DNA from: Erysipelotrichaceae bacterium
GTDB lineage: Bacteria > Bacillota_I > Bacilli_A > Erysipelotrichales > Erysipelotrichaceae
Reading direction: 5' to 3'
Length of the DNA stretch: 64,000 bases
NCBI GenBank assembly: GCA_017550145.1
Contig: JAFZQG010000012.1
Location: 55,610 to 119,609 of the forward strand
Shown here: positions 26,754-35,223 of the stretch, piece by piece
Layout of the letters: the number at the start of each line of letters is the position of its first letter
How positions within the stretch are numbered: position 1 is the first letter of the stretch
Notes under the pieces: generated by a model
What the model was told of the DNA's origin: nothing
Database searches by the model: none
The model's input: the letters and a program-made list of their open reading frames with translations, nothing else
Program-made: the position numbers and the translations under genes

Positions 26754-27619
26754 TTATCAATAAGATATCTGATGCTTTCAAGTACTTCATACTGCTCATC
26801 GGAAATGGCGGTATTGCTGCGGATATATTCGGTATATTCGCCGTGTTTGAGTTCCAGAGTTATATATCGGTCTGATTCACGGCGCGGATATGTTTCTATT
26901 TCATTGAGTCTGTATACATTACGGATCTTAGCGATTTCTAAAAGGATTTCATGATCGGTGATTCCTTCTCTGGTTTTCTGCATCTTATCTTTTCCAGATT
27001 CAGTTATCTGGTATCGGATCAGACCATCCTGTTCCTTATAGATATTAGCCCAGTAGGATTCGTTATCTTTTTCGTATATATGGTAATAAAGGTTTTGAAG
27101 TTCATCTGTATCATAATACTCATATGCTTCTGAACAGTTATAAAACAGTGATACCAGCTTATCCGTCATTTCTTTAGATAAACTGTTTTCAGAATTGCTG
27201 AAAGTACTGATTCTTTCTCCTGATGCATAGAATGCTTCAAGATCATATCCGTAACCTTCCGGTAAACCATCCGTATTTTCATGAAAACCGTTAAGAGATA
27301 AAGCATTGCCTTCTTTGAGGATTCTGTCTACTTGTTTCATGAATCCTTCGTTGGTTTCAAAACAGAAAGTGATAGCTTTCAGATTACTGTCTTTTTCTAT
27401 GAAAGTGTAGGAGCCATCATTATTAGTTTCATCAAGTGAAGCATATAGAATATATTTACCGCATTTTTCGTCTTCTTCATCAGTAAAGAATTCACATTCA
27501 AAAACTTTCAGTTCATCTGAATCGATTGTTTTCGTAGCACCTTCATCAAGATACTCATGATGGACACCGTCTTCTTCGATCTCGGCATCAATCAGAAAAT
27601 TTATTAAATTCAATAACAT
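26741..27619 (-). CDS. Hypothetical acidic protein, 292 aa
   Basis: I do not recognise this protein. It is 292 residues, acidic, without a signal peptide or membrane segment, and rich in Glu, Asp and aromatic residues (for example YNCSEAYEYYDTDELQNLYYH near 165). It is probably cytoplasmic. It is monocistronic and divergent from the rhodanese-thioredoxin lipoprotein gene with 57 bp between starts. A TATTAT -10 may lie 11 bases before the ATG, with an SD-like AGGTAAG between. Codon use resembles that of its neighbours. Confidence 0.7.
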   Translation of the reverse strand: MLLNLINFLIDAEIEEDGVHHEYLDEGATKTIDSDELKVFECEFFTDEEDEKCGKYILYASLDETNNDGSYTFIEKDSNLKAITFCFETNEGFMKQVDRILKEGNALSLNGFHENTDGLPEGYGYDLEAFYASGERISTFSNSENSLSKEMTDKLVSLFYNCSEAYEYYDTDELQNLYYHIYEKDNESYWANIYKEQDGLIRYQITESGKDKMQKTREGITDHEILLEIAKIRNVYRLNEIETYPRRESDRYITLELKHGEYTEYIRSNTAISDEQYEVLESIRYLIDNKCR

Positions 27620-27676
27620 ATTCTTACCTGATAATATTTTAGCGCTTGTTCTGAATATGTTGTAGAATTATTGTTA

Positions 27677-28792
27677 ATGAAAAAATTAATTACTTTACTG
27701 TTACTGATATGCATCAGTATGACACTCGTTTCCTGCAAGAGTGAGACTTTACCATTACCGGAACTGGAAGACGGTATGAGAGGTCAACTGGGAATCGACA
27801 AGAACATCAACGAAAAGACGATTGATAAGTATCTCGGCAGAGAAGACAGCGTTTATAGAGATATGCGTATGCTGAAGGATGAAGCCAACTATGAAGCGAT
27901 CGGCGGTGATTCCTATCTTTCCGGTTTTGTGAAAGGTTTTGAAGTAGTGCCATATCCTTATCTGTGCAATGTTGAAGGATTGCCTGCAGAAGTAGGTGAA
28001 CCTTATAACGGCCCGACACTGTTCACTCATGAAGAAAGTGGCGAATATACAGCCAATTATGAAGAATCAATGCATATCCTGGAGAGCCTTTTCCCGAAAG
28101 ACAAGTATATCTTCTTAATGTGCGGCGGCGGCGGTTATGCCGGGATGACCAAGAACCTTTTGGTAAGTTTGGGTTGGGATGAAACCAAGATCTACAATAC
28201 CGGAGGTTACTGGTATTACGAAGGAAACAACAAGGTCGAAACAAAATACACCGAAGACGGTACAGACCATTATGATTTCTCAGTAGTCAATTATCACAAT
28301 ATCGATTTCACGATCCTGACTTCTTTAAAGGAAGATAATACTGGTAACAATACCGATGATAAACCGGTAACTGAAGATTCATTTATTGCGGTGAATTCCG
28401 TAGAAGAATTAAATGAACTGGAGAAAGAAGGCAAGACCTTTGCCTTATATGTATACTTACCTGGTTGTGTATCCTGTGCTTCGTTCTTACCGATCGTAAG
28501 AGAATTTGTAGAAGCCAATCAGATCGATATGTATGCAGTTAAACTGACTGATTTGTCCAAGACTTCCAATTCGGTAAGTGACAGAGTATCCTATACGCCT
28601 TCGATGTTTATCTACATCGACGGCGAAGTAGTTGCTTATCTTGATCCCGGCAGCAATGATGATCTGCCATACTATGAAACGGTCGAAGGTTTGAGCAGCT
28701 GGTTTGTGAAATATCTTGATGTGAATGTCATCAAGAGTGATACCGTTAATGAAATAAGTGACTGCGAAAGTGCCTGTTCAATTACAGATTAA
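27677..28792 (+). CDS. Lipoprotein with rhodanese-like and thioredoxin-like domains
   Basis: A 371-residue predicted lipoprotein: the lipobox LVSC puts the lipidated cysteine at residue 20. The middle region (about 75-190) resembles a rhodanese domain, with the active loop CGGGGYA starting at Cys149 and an IYNTGGYWYY end. The C-terminal part (about 240-350) resembles thioredoxin with a CVSC pair (Cys264, Cys267). It may handle sulfane sulfur or thiols at the outer membrane face. The start at 27677 is preferred over a TTG six bases earlier. TAGAAT ends eight bases upstream, so the transcript is nearly leaderless. Confidence 0.75.
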   Translation: MKKLITLLLLICISMTLVSCKSETLPLPELEDGMRGQLGIDKNINEKTIDKYLGREDSVYRDMRMLKDEANYEAIGGDSYLSGFVKGFEVVPYPYLCNVEGLPAEVGEPYNGPTLFTHEESGEYTANYEESMHILESLFPKDKYIFLMCGGGGYAGMTKNLLVSLGWDETKIYNTGGYWYYEGNNKVETKYTEDGTDHYDFSVVNYHNIDFTILTSLKEDNTGNNTDDKPVTEDSFIAVNSVEELNELEKEGKTFALYVYLPGCVSCASFLPIVREFVEANQIDMYAVKLTDLSKTSNSVSDRVSYTPSMFIYIDGEVVAYLDPGSNDDLPYYETVEGLSSWFVKYLDVNVIKSDTVNEISDCESACSITD

Positions 28793-28811
28793 AACCGTCT
28801 TGCGACGGTTT
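28792..28811. terminator. Bidirectional terminator
   Basis: AAACCGTC (28792-28799), TTGC loop, GACGGTTT (28804-28811), between the convergent lipoprotein and GH2 genes. Confidence 0.8.
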
Positions 28812-28813
28812 GT

Positions 28814-30439
28814 TTATTTACAGTCTTCGCTATAGATCTTCTGGAGTTTCTGGTTTGCTTCGAGGATCTTTTCTTTATTGACCTTACAGATCTTGCGGTC
28901 GTAGGTATAGACGCCGTTGATCTCTCCTTCAACATCGCTTATCTGGGTCATGATGCAACCTACCATGCCGTTGTGAATTGAAGGAATGACCATTTCGTTA
29001 TGCATCGTGATGATCTTGTCGGTCAGTTCATCTTCGGAATCAGTCTTGCCATAGCCCCAGGTCGTACCTTTTTCGGATTTATGATCAGCGATATCTCTAA
29101 TGAAACCGCCACATTCCGATAAGAGGAGAAGCTTATCTTTGCCTTTGAGGACTTTGTTGCGGAAATAGATATGATAGGAATCAAAATCCGATTTATCATC
29201 AAAGAACCAGCCGGAATTGGAATCGAATAAGCGGTCAGGATCCAGCTGTTTGAGAATCTCATATGTTCCCGAAGCATCCTGCTGGCCCCAGCCTTCGTTA
29301 TAGATGGTGTAGCCGATGATACAAGGATGAGACTTCAGATGTCTGATCGTTTCCTTGGAATGTTCAAGGAAGAAGTCGTAACGTTTCTGATCACTGATCG
29401 GACATCTCAGATGGGTTAGACCTGCAGTTGCCAGGATTGTATCTCTGAAGAAACGGTAAGCTCCGGAGTTTACCATATCCTGAATTACCACAATGCCCAA
29501 CTTATCACAGTAGTAGTAGAAGGCTTCCGGTTCGACTTTGATATGCTTTCTCAAACAGTTGAAACCAAGTTCCTTGATATTGCGGACATCTTCTTCATAG
29601 TCTTCCGGTTTTTCCGGTAAGAAGATTCCTTCTTCGAAATAACCCTGATCGAGTAGACCATTGATAAAGAACGGTTCATTGTTGAGGAAGATACGTTTAT
29701 GATTATTGATTTCTTTTATTTCGATTTCTCTTAAGGCAAAATATGATTCGATTTGATCGTTCTTAGTAGAAATCTTCAGATCATAAAGATACGGATCTTC
29801 ACATGACCAGAGATACGGATCATTTATTTCTATTCTGATATCTCTGGTATTGAATGTTTCTTTGAATCCTTTGAATTCGACTGTAAACTCATCACTGTTT
29901 GAAGTAATGCTTAACGATAAGGAATGAGTATCGGTTCTGATTGTCAGATCATCGATTCCGTCTTTATCATATGCTTCGATCCAGACCGGTTGCCAGATTC
30001 CGGATACCGGAGTATACCACATACCCGAAGGTTTCCTGGACTGTTTACCGAAAGGATAGAAATAATCCAGTTCATCGATCGCTGTAACTTTTAAAGTGTT
30101 AACGGAATTAAGCTTATCTGTGATATCGATAGAGAAAGGAAGATATCCTCCTTCATGGTGGATCAGGAATGAATCGTTAAGGTAGACGTCACAGATCTGA
30201 TCGACTGCTCCGAAATTGAGGATGACTTTTTCATTCTTTTTAAAGTAATTGTCAGGAAGGGAAAATGATTTTTTATATTCCAGTTTTCCCGATACAAGAT
30301 CTTTATAATTTGAAAGCGGAGCTTCAGGAGGGAAAGGTATTTCGATATCTTTACCATTTAACTGCCAGGTCCCGCACAAAGAAAAGAAAGAATTTCTCTT
30401 TAAGAGGGGACGCGGATAATATGTCATATAGTTGTTCAT
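28814..30439 (-). CDS. Glycoside hydrolase family 2
   Basis: A 541-residue GH2 enzyme (beta-galactosidase/beta-glucuronidase fold): N-terminal jelly-roll (about 15-180), immunoglobulin-like domain and TIM barrel from ~240. The catalytic acid/base is in YNEGWG (Glu382) and the nucleophile in LLLSECGG (Glu442). There is no signal peptide, so it acts inside the cell. It is shorter than typical LacZ. The exact sugar is not evident. The start at 30439 is chosen because TATAAT lies six bases upstream (leaderless); in-frame ATGs exist six codons earlier and four codons later. Confidence 0.87.
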   Translation of the reverse strand: MNNYMTYYPRPLLKRNSFFSLCGTWQLNGKDIEIPFPPEAPLSNYKDLVSGKLEYKKSFSLPDNYFKKNEKVILNFGAVDQICDVYLNDSFLIHHEGGYLPFSIDITDKLNSVNTLKVTAIDELDYFYPFGKQSRKPSGMWYTPVSGIWQPVWIEAYDKDGIDDLTIRTDTHSLSLSITSNSDEFTVEFKGFKETFNTRDIRIEINDPYLWSCEDPYLYDLKISTKNDQIESYFALREIEIKEINNHKRIFLNNEPFFINGLLDQGYFEEGIFLPEKPEDYEEDVRNIKELGFNCLRKHIKVEPEAFYYYCDKLGIVVIQDMVNSGAYRFFRDTILATAGLTHLRCPISDQKRYDFFLEHSKETIRHLKSHPCIIGYTIYNEGWGQQDASGTYEILKQLDPDRLFDSNSGWFFDDKSDFDSYHIYFRNKVLKGKDKLLLLSECGGFIRDIADHKSEKGTTWGYGKTDSEDELTDKIITMHNEMVIPSIHNGMVGCIMTQISDVEGEINGVYTYDRKICKVNKEKILEANQKLQKIYSEDCK

Positions 30440-30489
30440 AAAATAATTATATCGCACTGTATAATTATATGTGTGCGTGGAGGTAGAAC

Positions 30490-30783
30490 ATGAAGCTGCT
30501 TAATGCATTTCTGATATCGTTGGGGATAACCTTAGCCGTTATGGCTGTAAACTATGTTTATTATCTGTATAATAAATGGCTTTTACTCTGTTTGACCATG
30601 CATGGCGGAGAAATTACTGTTCAGTTTGGCTTCGGTCTGGTTTTGTCGCATATCTTTGCGATGAGACCGGAAGATCATGACAGTATCAGATTAAGATTTG
30701 AACCTATTTCCTTTGTGCTGACCATATTGGTATTGACCGCAATAATATATGTTGTATTCAGATTTATTAAAAGAAAAGGGTAA
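30490..30783 (+). CDS. Small membrane protein, 97 aa
   Basis: An unrecognised protein with two likely transmembrane segments (about 5-27 and 70-92) and a loop between them (about 35-68) that contains MRPEDHDSIRLRFEP. A clear Shine-Dalgarno (GGAGG) lies nine bases before the ATG, and TATAAT at 30460-30465 gives a leadered transcript. It is followed after five bases by the LMW phosphatase gene and is probably co-transcribed with it. Confidence 0.65.
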   Translation: MKLLNAFLISLGITLAVMAVNYVYYLYNKWLLLCLTMHGGEITVQFGFGLVLSHIFAMRPEDHDSIRLRFEPISFVLTILVLTAIIYVVFRFIKRKG

Positions 30784-30788
30784 AGAAT

Positions 30789-31196
30789 ATGTATAAAGTA
30801 CTGTTTGTCTGTCACGGCAATATCTGCAGAAGCGTGATGGCTGAGTATATCTGCAAACAGTTAAGGCCGGAAATATATTGTGAATCAAGAGCTGTTTCCT
30901 ATGAAGAAGAGGGTATGGATATCTATCTTCCGGCTAAGAAATGTCTTGATTATCATGGTATAAAGTATGAAAAACATCAGGCCAGAAGGATCAGACAAGA
31001 GGATTACGATAAATTTGACATTATCTATGTCATGGACAGGTCAAATATGACTATTCTGAAGCGGATAATTGATGATAAAGACGATAAAATAAGGCTTTTA
31101 TGCAAGAAAGAGATCGAAGATCCGTGGTATACAGGCAAATTCGAGCATGTTTATAATCAGTTAACACAGGCCATAGAGAATATCAGAATCAAATGA
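30789..31196 (+). CDS. Low-molecular-weight protein-tyrosine phosphatase
   Basis: A 135-residue LMW-PTP. The P-loop CHGNICRS starts with the catalytic Cys8, with Arg14 closing the loop, and the acid Asp is in EDPWYTG near 117. Such enzymes remove phosphate from tyrosine kinases or phosphoproteins, often in exopolysaccharide control; no tyrosine kinase gene is nearby. It is slightly shorter than the usual ~150 residues. Its 3' end forms part of the terminator. Confidence 0.88.
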   Translation: MYKVLFVCHGNICRSVMAEYICKQLRPEIYCESRAVSYEEEGMDIYLPAKKCLDYHGIKYEKHQARRIRQEDYDKFDIIYVMDRSNMTILKRIIDDKDDKIRLLCKKEIEDPWYTGKFEHVYNQLTQAIENIRIK

Positions 31197-31209
31197 TATT
31201 CTTTTTTTA
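31178..31209 (+). terminator. Terminator of the LMW-PTP gene
   Basis: GAATATCA (31178-31185) / TGATATTC (31194-31201) with an eight-base loop and a seven-base T run. The stem begins inside the coding region and the stop codon lies in it. Confidence 0.8.
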
Positions 31210-31218
31210 CAAATAGTG

Positions 31219-31247
31219 TTGACAGTCATATGAACCTCTGATATAAT
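31219..31247 (+). promoter_or_regulatory. Perfect-consensus promoter of the SPFH operon
   Basis: TTGACA (31219-31224), a 17-bp spacer, TATAAT (31242-31247). Both hexamers match the sigma-A consensus exactly, the only such case I found in the window. Confidence 0.9.
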
Positions 31248-31274
31248 CAAATTACCATAAAGGAGGTGGGTTGA

Positions 31275-31355
31275 ATGGATGTTCAACAAAGTACGATCTG
31301 TAAAACAGCCTGTATAGTTACATACATACAGCTCGCTGCAATAACAGATCGATAA
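31275..31355 (+). CDS. 26-codon leader ORF before the SPFH gene
   Basis: A short ORF coding for 26 residues (MDVQQSTICKTACIVTYIQL and six more, ending DR). It is preceded by AAAGGAGGTG, an almost perfect complement to the 16S 3' end, at a seven-base spacing, and lies directly downstream of a perfect promoter. An 8-bp inverted repeat (CGATCTGT 31294-31301, ACAGATCG 31344-31351) with an inner CTGTAT/ATACAG pair spans most of it. It may be a regulatory leader peptide or a small protein. No homologue is known to me. Confidence 0.55.
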   Translation: MDVQQSTICKTACIVTYIQLAAITDR

Positions 31356-31387
31356 AGTTGTTATTAGATTTTATGGAGGTTAAGAAG

Positions 31388-32176
31388 ATGAGAATCGATA
31401 TTAGGAAGATAATTCCGGCAGTAATGGTCTTGATTCTGGCTGTCATAGCCTCATTCGGAACATTTATTGTCGTAGAACCGGGTCATACCGGTGTGGTTGT
31501 AACAATGGGTAAAGTCGAGGAAACGGTTTTACAGGAAGGTGTACATTTCAAGATGCCTTTTGTCCAGAGGGTTATCCAGATTGATAACAGGATCGTAAAA
31601 CTGGAAGTTGAAACCGAGGCTTTCTCCAAAGACCTGCAGACAGTTGATACGACTTTGGCTATCAACTATCGCATCGATCAGAACAAGTCTTACAGCATAT
31701 ACAAGAATGTCGGATCAAATTATGAAAGCGTTCTGGTTGTTCCGGCGGTCAACGAAGTGCTTAAAGCCATCGTTTCCAAATATACCGCTGAAGAAACAGT
31801 CAGTAATCGTGCTCTGATTTCCGACGGACTGGTCGAAGGTCTCAATGAAAAACTGAATTCTTTCGGTCTTTATGCGACCGATGTCAATATCATCGATTTC
31901 GATTTCACCGAAGAATTCATCAATGCGATCGAAGAGAAACAGGTCGCACAGCAGCAGTTATTAAAGGCTGAAACCGAGAAACAGACAGCTATCACCAATG
32001 CGCAGGCACAGGCTGAAGCAGTCAAGATCAAGGCAGAAGCGGAAGCCGAAGCCAATCGGCTCTTGAATGAATCACTGAGTGATCAGGTGATTGAATACTA
32101 CAAGATCGAGAAATGGGATGGCAAACTCCCGACCGTTGCAGGTAATGCTTCAACGATCATCGATCTTACAGAATAA
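31388..32176 (+). CDS. SPFH/prohibitin-family membrane protein
   Basis: A 262-residue protein with one N-terminal transmembrane segment (about 8-29), an SPFH/band-7 domain (about 32-190, starting VEPGHTGVVVTMGKVEE) and an Ala/Glu-rich coiled coil (about 185-235), the layout of prohibitins and HflC. Such proteins form large membrane rings and scaffold proteases or lipid domains. The start at 31388 has GGAGG eight bases upstream; a frame extension of ten codons would cover that site. It leads an operon with PspC at its end, which suggests an envelope role. Confidence 0.85.
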   Translation: MRIDIRKIIPAVMVLILAVIASFGTFIVVEPGHTGVVVTMGKVEETVLQEGVHFKMPFVQRVIQIDNRIVKLEVETEAFSKDLQTVDTTLAINYRIDQNKSYSIYKNVGSNYESVLVVPAVNEVLKAIVSKYTAEETVSNRALISDGLVEGLNEKLNSFGLYATDVNIIDFDFTEEFINAIEEKQVAQQQLLKAETEKQTAITNAQAQAEAVKIKAEAEAEANRLLNESLSDQVIEYYKIEKWDGKLPTVAGNASTIIDLTE

Positions 32177-32191
32177 AGGAGGTATGGAACA

Positions 32192-32338
32192 ATGTTAATG
32201 ATTTTATTCGGATTATTCGGATTAATGCTTGATATGGCATTATCTCTGGTTTGGTTTATTATTAAGGTATGTTTATATCTCAGTCCAATCGGTATTCTCT
32301 TTTTCCTGTTAATGCCAAGAGGATTCAGGCGTTATTAA
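32192..32338 (+). CDS. 48-aa hydrophobic membrane protein
   Basis: A small ORF with a strong Shine-Dalgarno (AAAGGAGG, seven bases before the ATG after TATGGAACA-like spacing) between the SPFH gene (15 bp upstream) and the next gene (one base between stop and start). The 48 residues are nearly all hydrophobic: one long or two short membrane segments, broken at a Lys near 25 and a Ser-Pro near 31-32, with a basic end (PRGFRRY). It may be a small partner of the SPFH protein; function unknown. Confidence 0.7.
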   Translation: MLMILFGLFGLMLDMALSLVWFIIKVCLYLSPIGILFFLLMPRGFRRY

Positions 32339-32339
32339 T

Positions 32340-32846
32340 ATGAAGTTCTTTTTTGAAGAGAATTTCCGCTTCCTTTATGCGGACGGACAGATCTATGACG
32401 ATCATCAGGAAGAACGCTACGCCTTCGCAAATAAGACGCTGTTTCTTCCTGAGATCCGTCTCTACAAGGACAATGAGAATATCGGTTATGTAAAAAGAAG
32501 ATTTACGTGGTTTCTGCGCAGATATGACCTTTATCTCCATGATGAACTGGTTGCGGTTATCAATCAGAAATTGACATTCCTAAGAAGCAGAATGGAGATT
32601 GAGGAGCTGGGCTGGACGATCAACAGTGATGTGCTTCATCACCGCTATACGATCAGTGACAGCGAAGGAAGAAAGCTGGCCATCGTCAAACAGAAGCTGC
32701 TTAAACTTACTCACCAGTATGATATTGAAATACTGGATGATGATAATGAAGAACTGCTGATCTTACTGATTCTGGCAATAAACCAGTTTGACAAGGATGT
32801 CAGCAGTACTGCTGCTGCGGGTGCGGCGGCAGCCAATTCCAACTAG
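32340..32846 (+). CDS. LURP-one-related (LOR) family protein
   Basis: A 168-residue protein with the tubby-like LOR fold pattern (YxjI-like in Bacillus): alternating beta strands with FLPEIRLYKDNENIGYVKRR and VAVINQKLTFLRSRMEIE. The end is a low-complexity Ala-rich tail (about 155-168). Bacterial members are of unknown function; some phospholipid-scramblase relatives share the fold. It begins one base after the 48-aa gene and lacks a strong Shine-Dalgarno of its own, so translation is probably coupled. Confidence 0.65.
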   Translation: MKFFFEENFRFLYADGQIYDDHQEERYAFANKTLFLPEIRLYKDNENIGYVKRRFTWFLRRYDLYLHDELVAVINQKLTFLRSRMEIEELGWTINSDVLHHRYTISDSEGRKLAIVKQKLLKLTHQYDIEILDDDNEELLILLILAINQFDKDVSSTAAAGAAAANSN

Positions 32847-32859
32847 GGGGAAAACTTAT

Positions 32860-33429
32860 ATGCTAAGCAAGATGATTCCGGGCACAAACATCGAATATCA
32901 GAACAACAATGATGCGTTTTCGGTATTAAAACCGATGATTGCCATTACGGGAGGCTTCTCTTTGGGCCAGATCTGCAAGATTACGGGCTTACAGGCTTCA
33001 ACGATCCAGAACTGGGTCAAACGTTCCTTTGTCCCACATCCCGAGAAAAAGAAGTATTATGAGAGACATCTTTCAAGAATACTTCTGATCTCGGCATTGC
33101 GTGACTGTATGAATATTGAAGATATCGGGGAACTGATGCAGCTGATCAACGGCGATACGGATGATGAGTCGGATGATATCATTTCCGAAGAGAATCTCTA
33201 TGATTATTTCTGCAAAGCTGTCAGAAACCTGGATGCTCAGTCTTTGAATGATGAAAGTATCGAAAGGACGATCATCACGATCCTCGAACATGAGGAAGGC
33301 CTGACCAAGGAAAAGCTGACAATGGCTTTGAAAGTAATGGTTTATGCGTATATTTCCGGAAGATGTCTTGAAAGAATAGCTCTGAATCTGAACAGATTGA
33401 GAGGTGAAAATAATGAAAAAAAAGATTAA
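32860..33429 (+). CDS. DUF1836 MerR-like regulator
   Basis: A 189-residue protein of the DUF1836 family. The helix-turn-helix region GQICKITGLQASTIQNWVKR (about 36-55) is followed by VPHPEKKKYYERHLSRILLI, the family's second signature. It is probably a DNA-binding regulator, possibly of this operon. The start at 32860 has AGGGGG eight bases upstream and leaves a 13-bp gap from the LOR gene. It overlaps the next gene by 17 bases. Confidence 0.75.
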   Translation: MLSKMIPGTNIEYQNNNDAFSVLKPMIAITGGFSLGQICKITGLQASTIQNWVKRSFVPHPEKKKYYERHLSRILLISALRDCMNIEDIGELMQLINGDTDDESDDIISEENLYDYFCKAVRNLDAQSLNDESIERTIITILEHEEGLTKEKLTMALKVMVYAYISGRCLERIALNLNRLRGENNEKKD

Positions 33430-35023
33430 TTTAGGCGGTTTTATCGTCTTACTGGTATTAATAGGATTGCTGGTGTTCTTCTGCCAGTATCTCCTGTGCA
33501 TACCATTGAATATCCAGTCCTTTGCGTTTTTACTGGAATTCTTACTGATTATTATTGCAGTATATTTCTATCTGAGCGGTCTGTATCTTACCGCTGCGAA
33601 TACAAAGAAGAAGGGCTTCGGCAAATCCTTGCTGGTGCTGATCCTGTTACCGTTACTGCTGGTAGTGGCATGCCTGGTCGGCACACCATATACAGGGGGT
33701 CTCGGAAACTATCAGAACCAGTCCAAGATCAATGAAGCGGACTTTGAACAGATCCCGCAGTTTGATAAGACCCAGGTTCAGCTGGTCGATAAGAATACCG
33801 CTCAGCAGCTGGGAGACAGAGTCTTCGGAACATTGGGATCTGATGAAGTCTCACAGTATGCGGTCGGTGATGATTGGGTACAGATTTCTTTAAACGGTTC
33901 TTTATACAGAGTTACACCGATCGATTTCGGCGGATTATTCAAATATTTTGTCACCAAGTCTACACCGGGTTATATCACGGTCGACTGTGAAACCGGTGAG
34001 GCCAAGCTGGTCAAGAGTGAAGGCTTAAAGTATATGAAGACGGCTTATTTCTCTCATGATCTGATCCGTCATGTCTTCTTCCATGATCCGACGGCTTTAT
34101 TAGGTTCAGCTAAATTCGAACTTGATGACAACCGTGAACCATACTGGGTCGTTCCGGTCTACAGTGTGACCTGGATCGGCAAGACCAGAGATGTGAAAGG
34201 CGTATATATCGTCGATCCGCGCAACGGTGATATGGAATACTACGATAAGAATTCCGTACCGTCCTGGGTAGATAATGTTTATCCGGTCAGCACTGTTTAC
34301 CGCCAGTTCTCTGAGACCAAATACTATGAGAACGGTCTGTTCAACTGGTCAAAGAAAGGCGTTGTGGAGTTTACCGATGATTATGCCTATGTACAGTTCA
34401 ACGGCAATGTCTATATCTATACCGGCGTGACCAGTGTAGGCAAGGATGAATCCAATGTCGGATTTGCGTATGTGAATCTCAGAAACGGCGAGATCACTTA
34501 TATCCGCAGAGCCGGTGCAGAAGAATATTCTGCCCGCAGCAGTGCCGAAGGTGCTCTGCAGCAGTATCACTACACCGCGATCTTCCCGAGCATGGTCAAT
34601 GTCAAAGGTGTTCCGACTTATTTCATGGGACTTGTTGACGGAGCAAATCTGATCAAGAGCTATGCATTTGTGAGCTATGAAAACTATCAGATGGTCGCTA
34701 CCGGCACTACTGTGGAAGAAGCCTATAATAATTACCTGAAACTGATCGATCAGGATGGCGGAAATGATGATATTCCAGTTGAATATTCAGAAAAGACCTT
34801 TACAGTCTCAGAAGTCAGGATCATCGTCAAAGACGGCAACAGTATCGTCTTACTGACTGATGAAAGTGACAATCTCTACTGGTATGATCTCTCTGATGGA
34901 GATTATGCCGCATCCTTCATCAAGGAAGCCTATAATATTAAAGCGATGGTTTCTGCTGATGGAAGAATTAAAGAATTCATTAAGATAGATAAAGCGCAGG
35001 AAGCTGTGCAGGAGGTTGAGTAA
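33413..35023 (+). CDS. Large membrane protein with repeated beta-rich ectodomain
   Basis: A 536-residue protein I cannot name. Three transmembrane segments lie in the first 95 residues (about 9-28, 36-61, 73-93), then a soluble part of ~440 residues. That part has repeated PepSY-like strands ending in a G-D/E turn (YITVDCETGEAKLV, GVYIVDPRNGDMEYYD, FAYVNLRNGEITYIRR), which suggests a folded beta-rich domain outside the cell. The start is 33413 with GAGGTG upstream. It sits between DUF1836 and PspC genes; the PspC start directly follows its stop. Confidence 0.7.
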   Translation: MKKKINLGGFIVLLVLIGLLVFFCQYLLCIPLNIQSFAFLLEFLLIIIAVYFYLSGLYLTAANTKKKGFGKSLLVLILLPLLLVVACLVGTPYTGGLGNYQNQSKINEADFEQIPQFDKTQVQLVDKNTAQQLGDRVFGTLGSDEVSQYAVGDDWVQISLNGSLYRVTPIDFGGLFKYFVTKSTPGYITVDCETGEAKLVKSEGLKYMKTAYFSHDLIRHVFFHDPTALLGSAKFELDDNREPYWVVPVYSVTWIGKTRDVKGVYIVDPRNGDMEYYDKNSVPSWVDNVYPVSTVYRQFSETKYYENGLFNWSKKGVVEFTDDYAYVQFNGNVYIYTGVTSVGKDESNVGFAYVNLRNGEITYIRRAGAEEYSARSSAEGALQQYHYTAIFPSMVNVKGVPTYFMGLVDGANLIKSYAFVSYENYQMVATGTTVEEAYNNYLKLIDQDGGNDDIPVEYSEKTFTVSEVRIIVKDGNSIVLLTDESDNLYWYDLSDGDYAASFIKEAYNIKAMVSADGRIKEFIKIDKAQEAVQEVE

Positions 35024-35212
35024 ATGGAAAGAAAACTTTGTAAAGGAAGAGACAAGAAACTCGCAGGAGTCTGCAGCGGTATCGCCGATTACTTCGGCTG
35101 GGATGTGACCTGGGTCAGAATCGCAGCTGCCGTACTGGCTCTGTCTTACGGTTCAGGTTTACTTATCTATATCGTCGCAGCTATTGTCATGCCGGAATAT
35201 ACGGAAGACTAG
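35024..35212 (+). CDS. PspC-domain envelope-stress protein
   Basis: A 62-residue PspC-domain protein: KKLAGVCSGIADYFGWDVTW followed by one transmembrane helix (about 34-57). Such proteins sense membrane damage and act in phage-shock-type or LiaI-like responses. It is the last gene of the operon that starts with the SPFH protein, beginning right after the preceding stop codon (the stop/start junction is TAA-ATG). No PspA gene is in the window. Confidence 0.88.
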   Translation: MERKLCKGRDKKLAGVCSGIADYFGWDVTWVRIAAAVLALSYGSGLLIYIVAAIVMPEYTED

Positions 35213-35223
35213 TTAAATATATT

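Noticed and set aside
31358..31387. Ten-codon extension of the SPFH protein
   Set aside because: It would place the GGAGG ribosome site inside the coding region and add polar residues before the membrane anchor.
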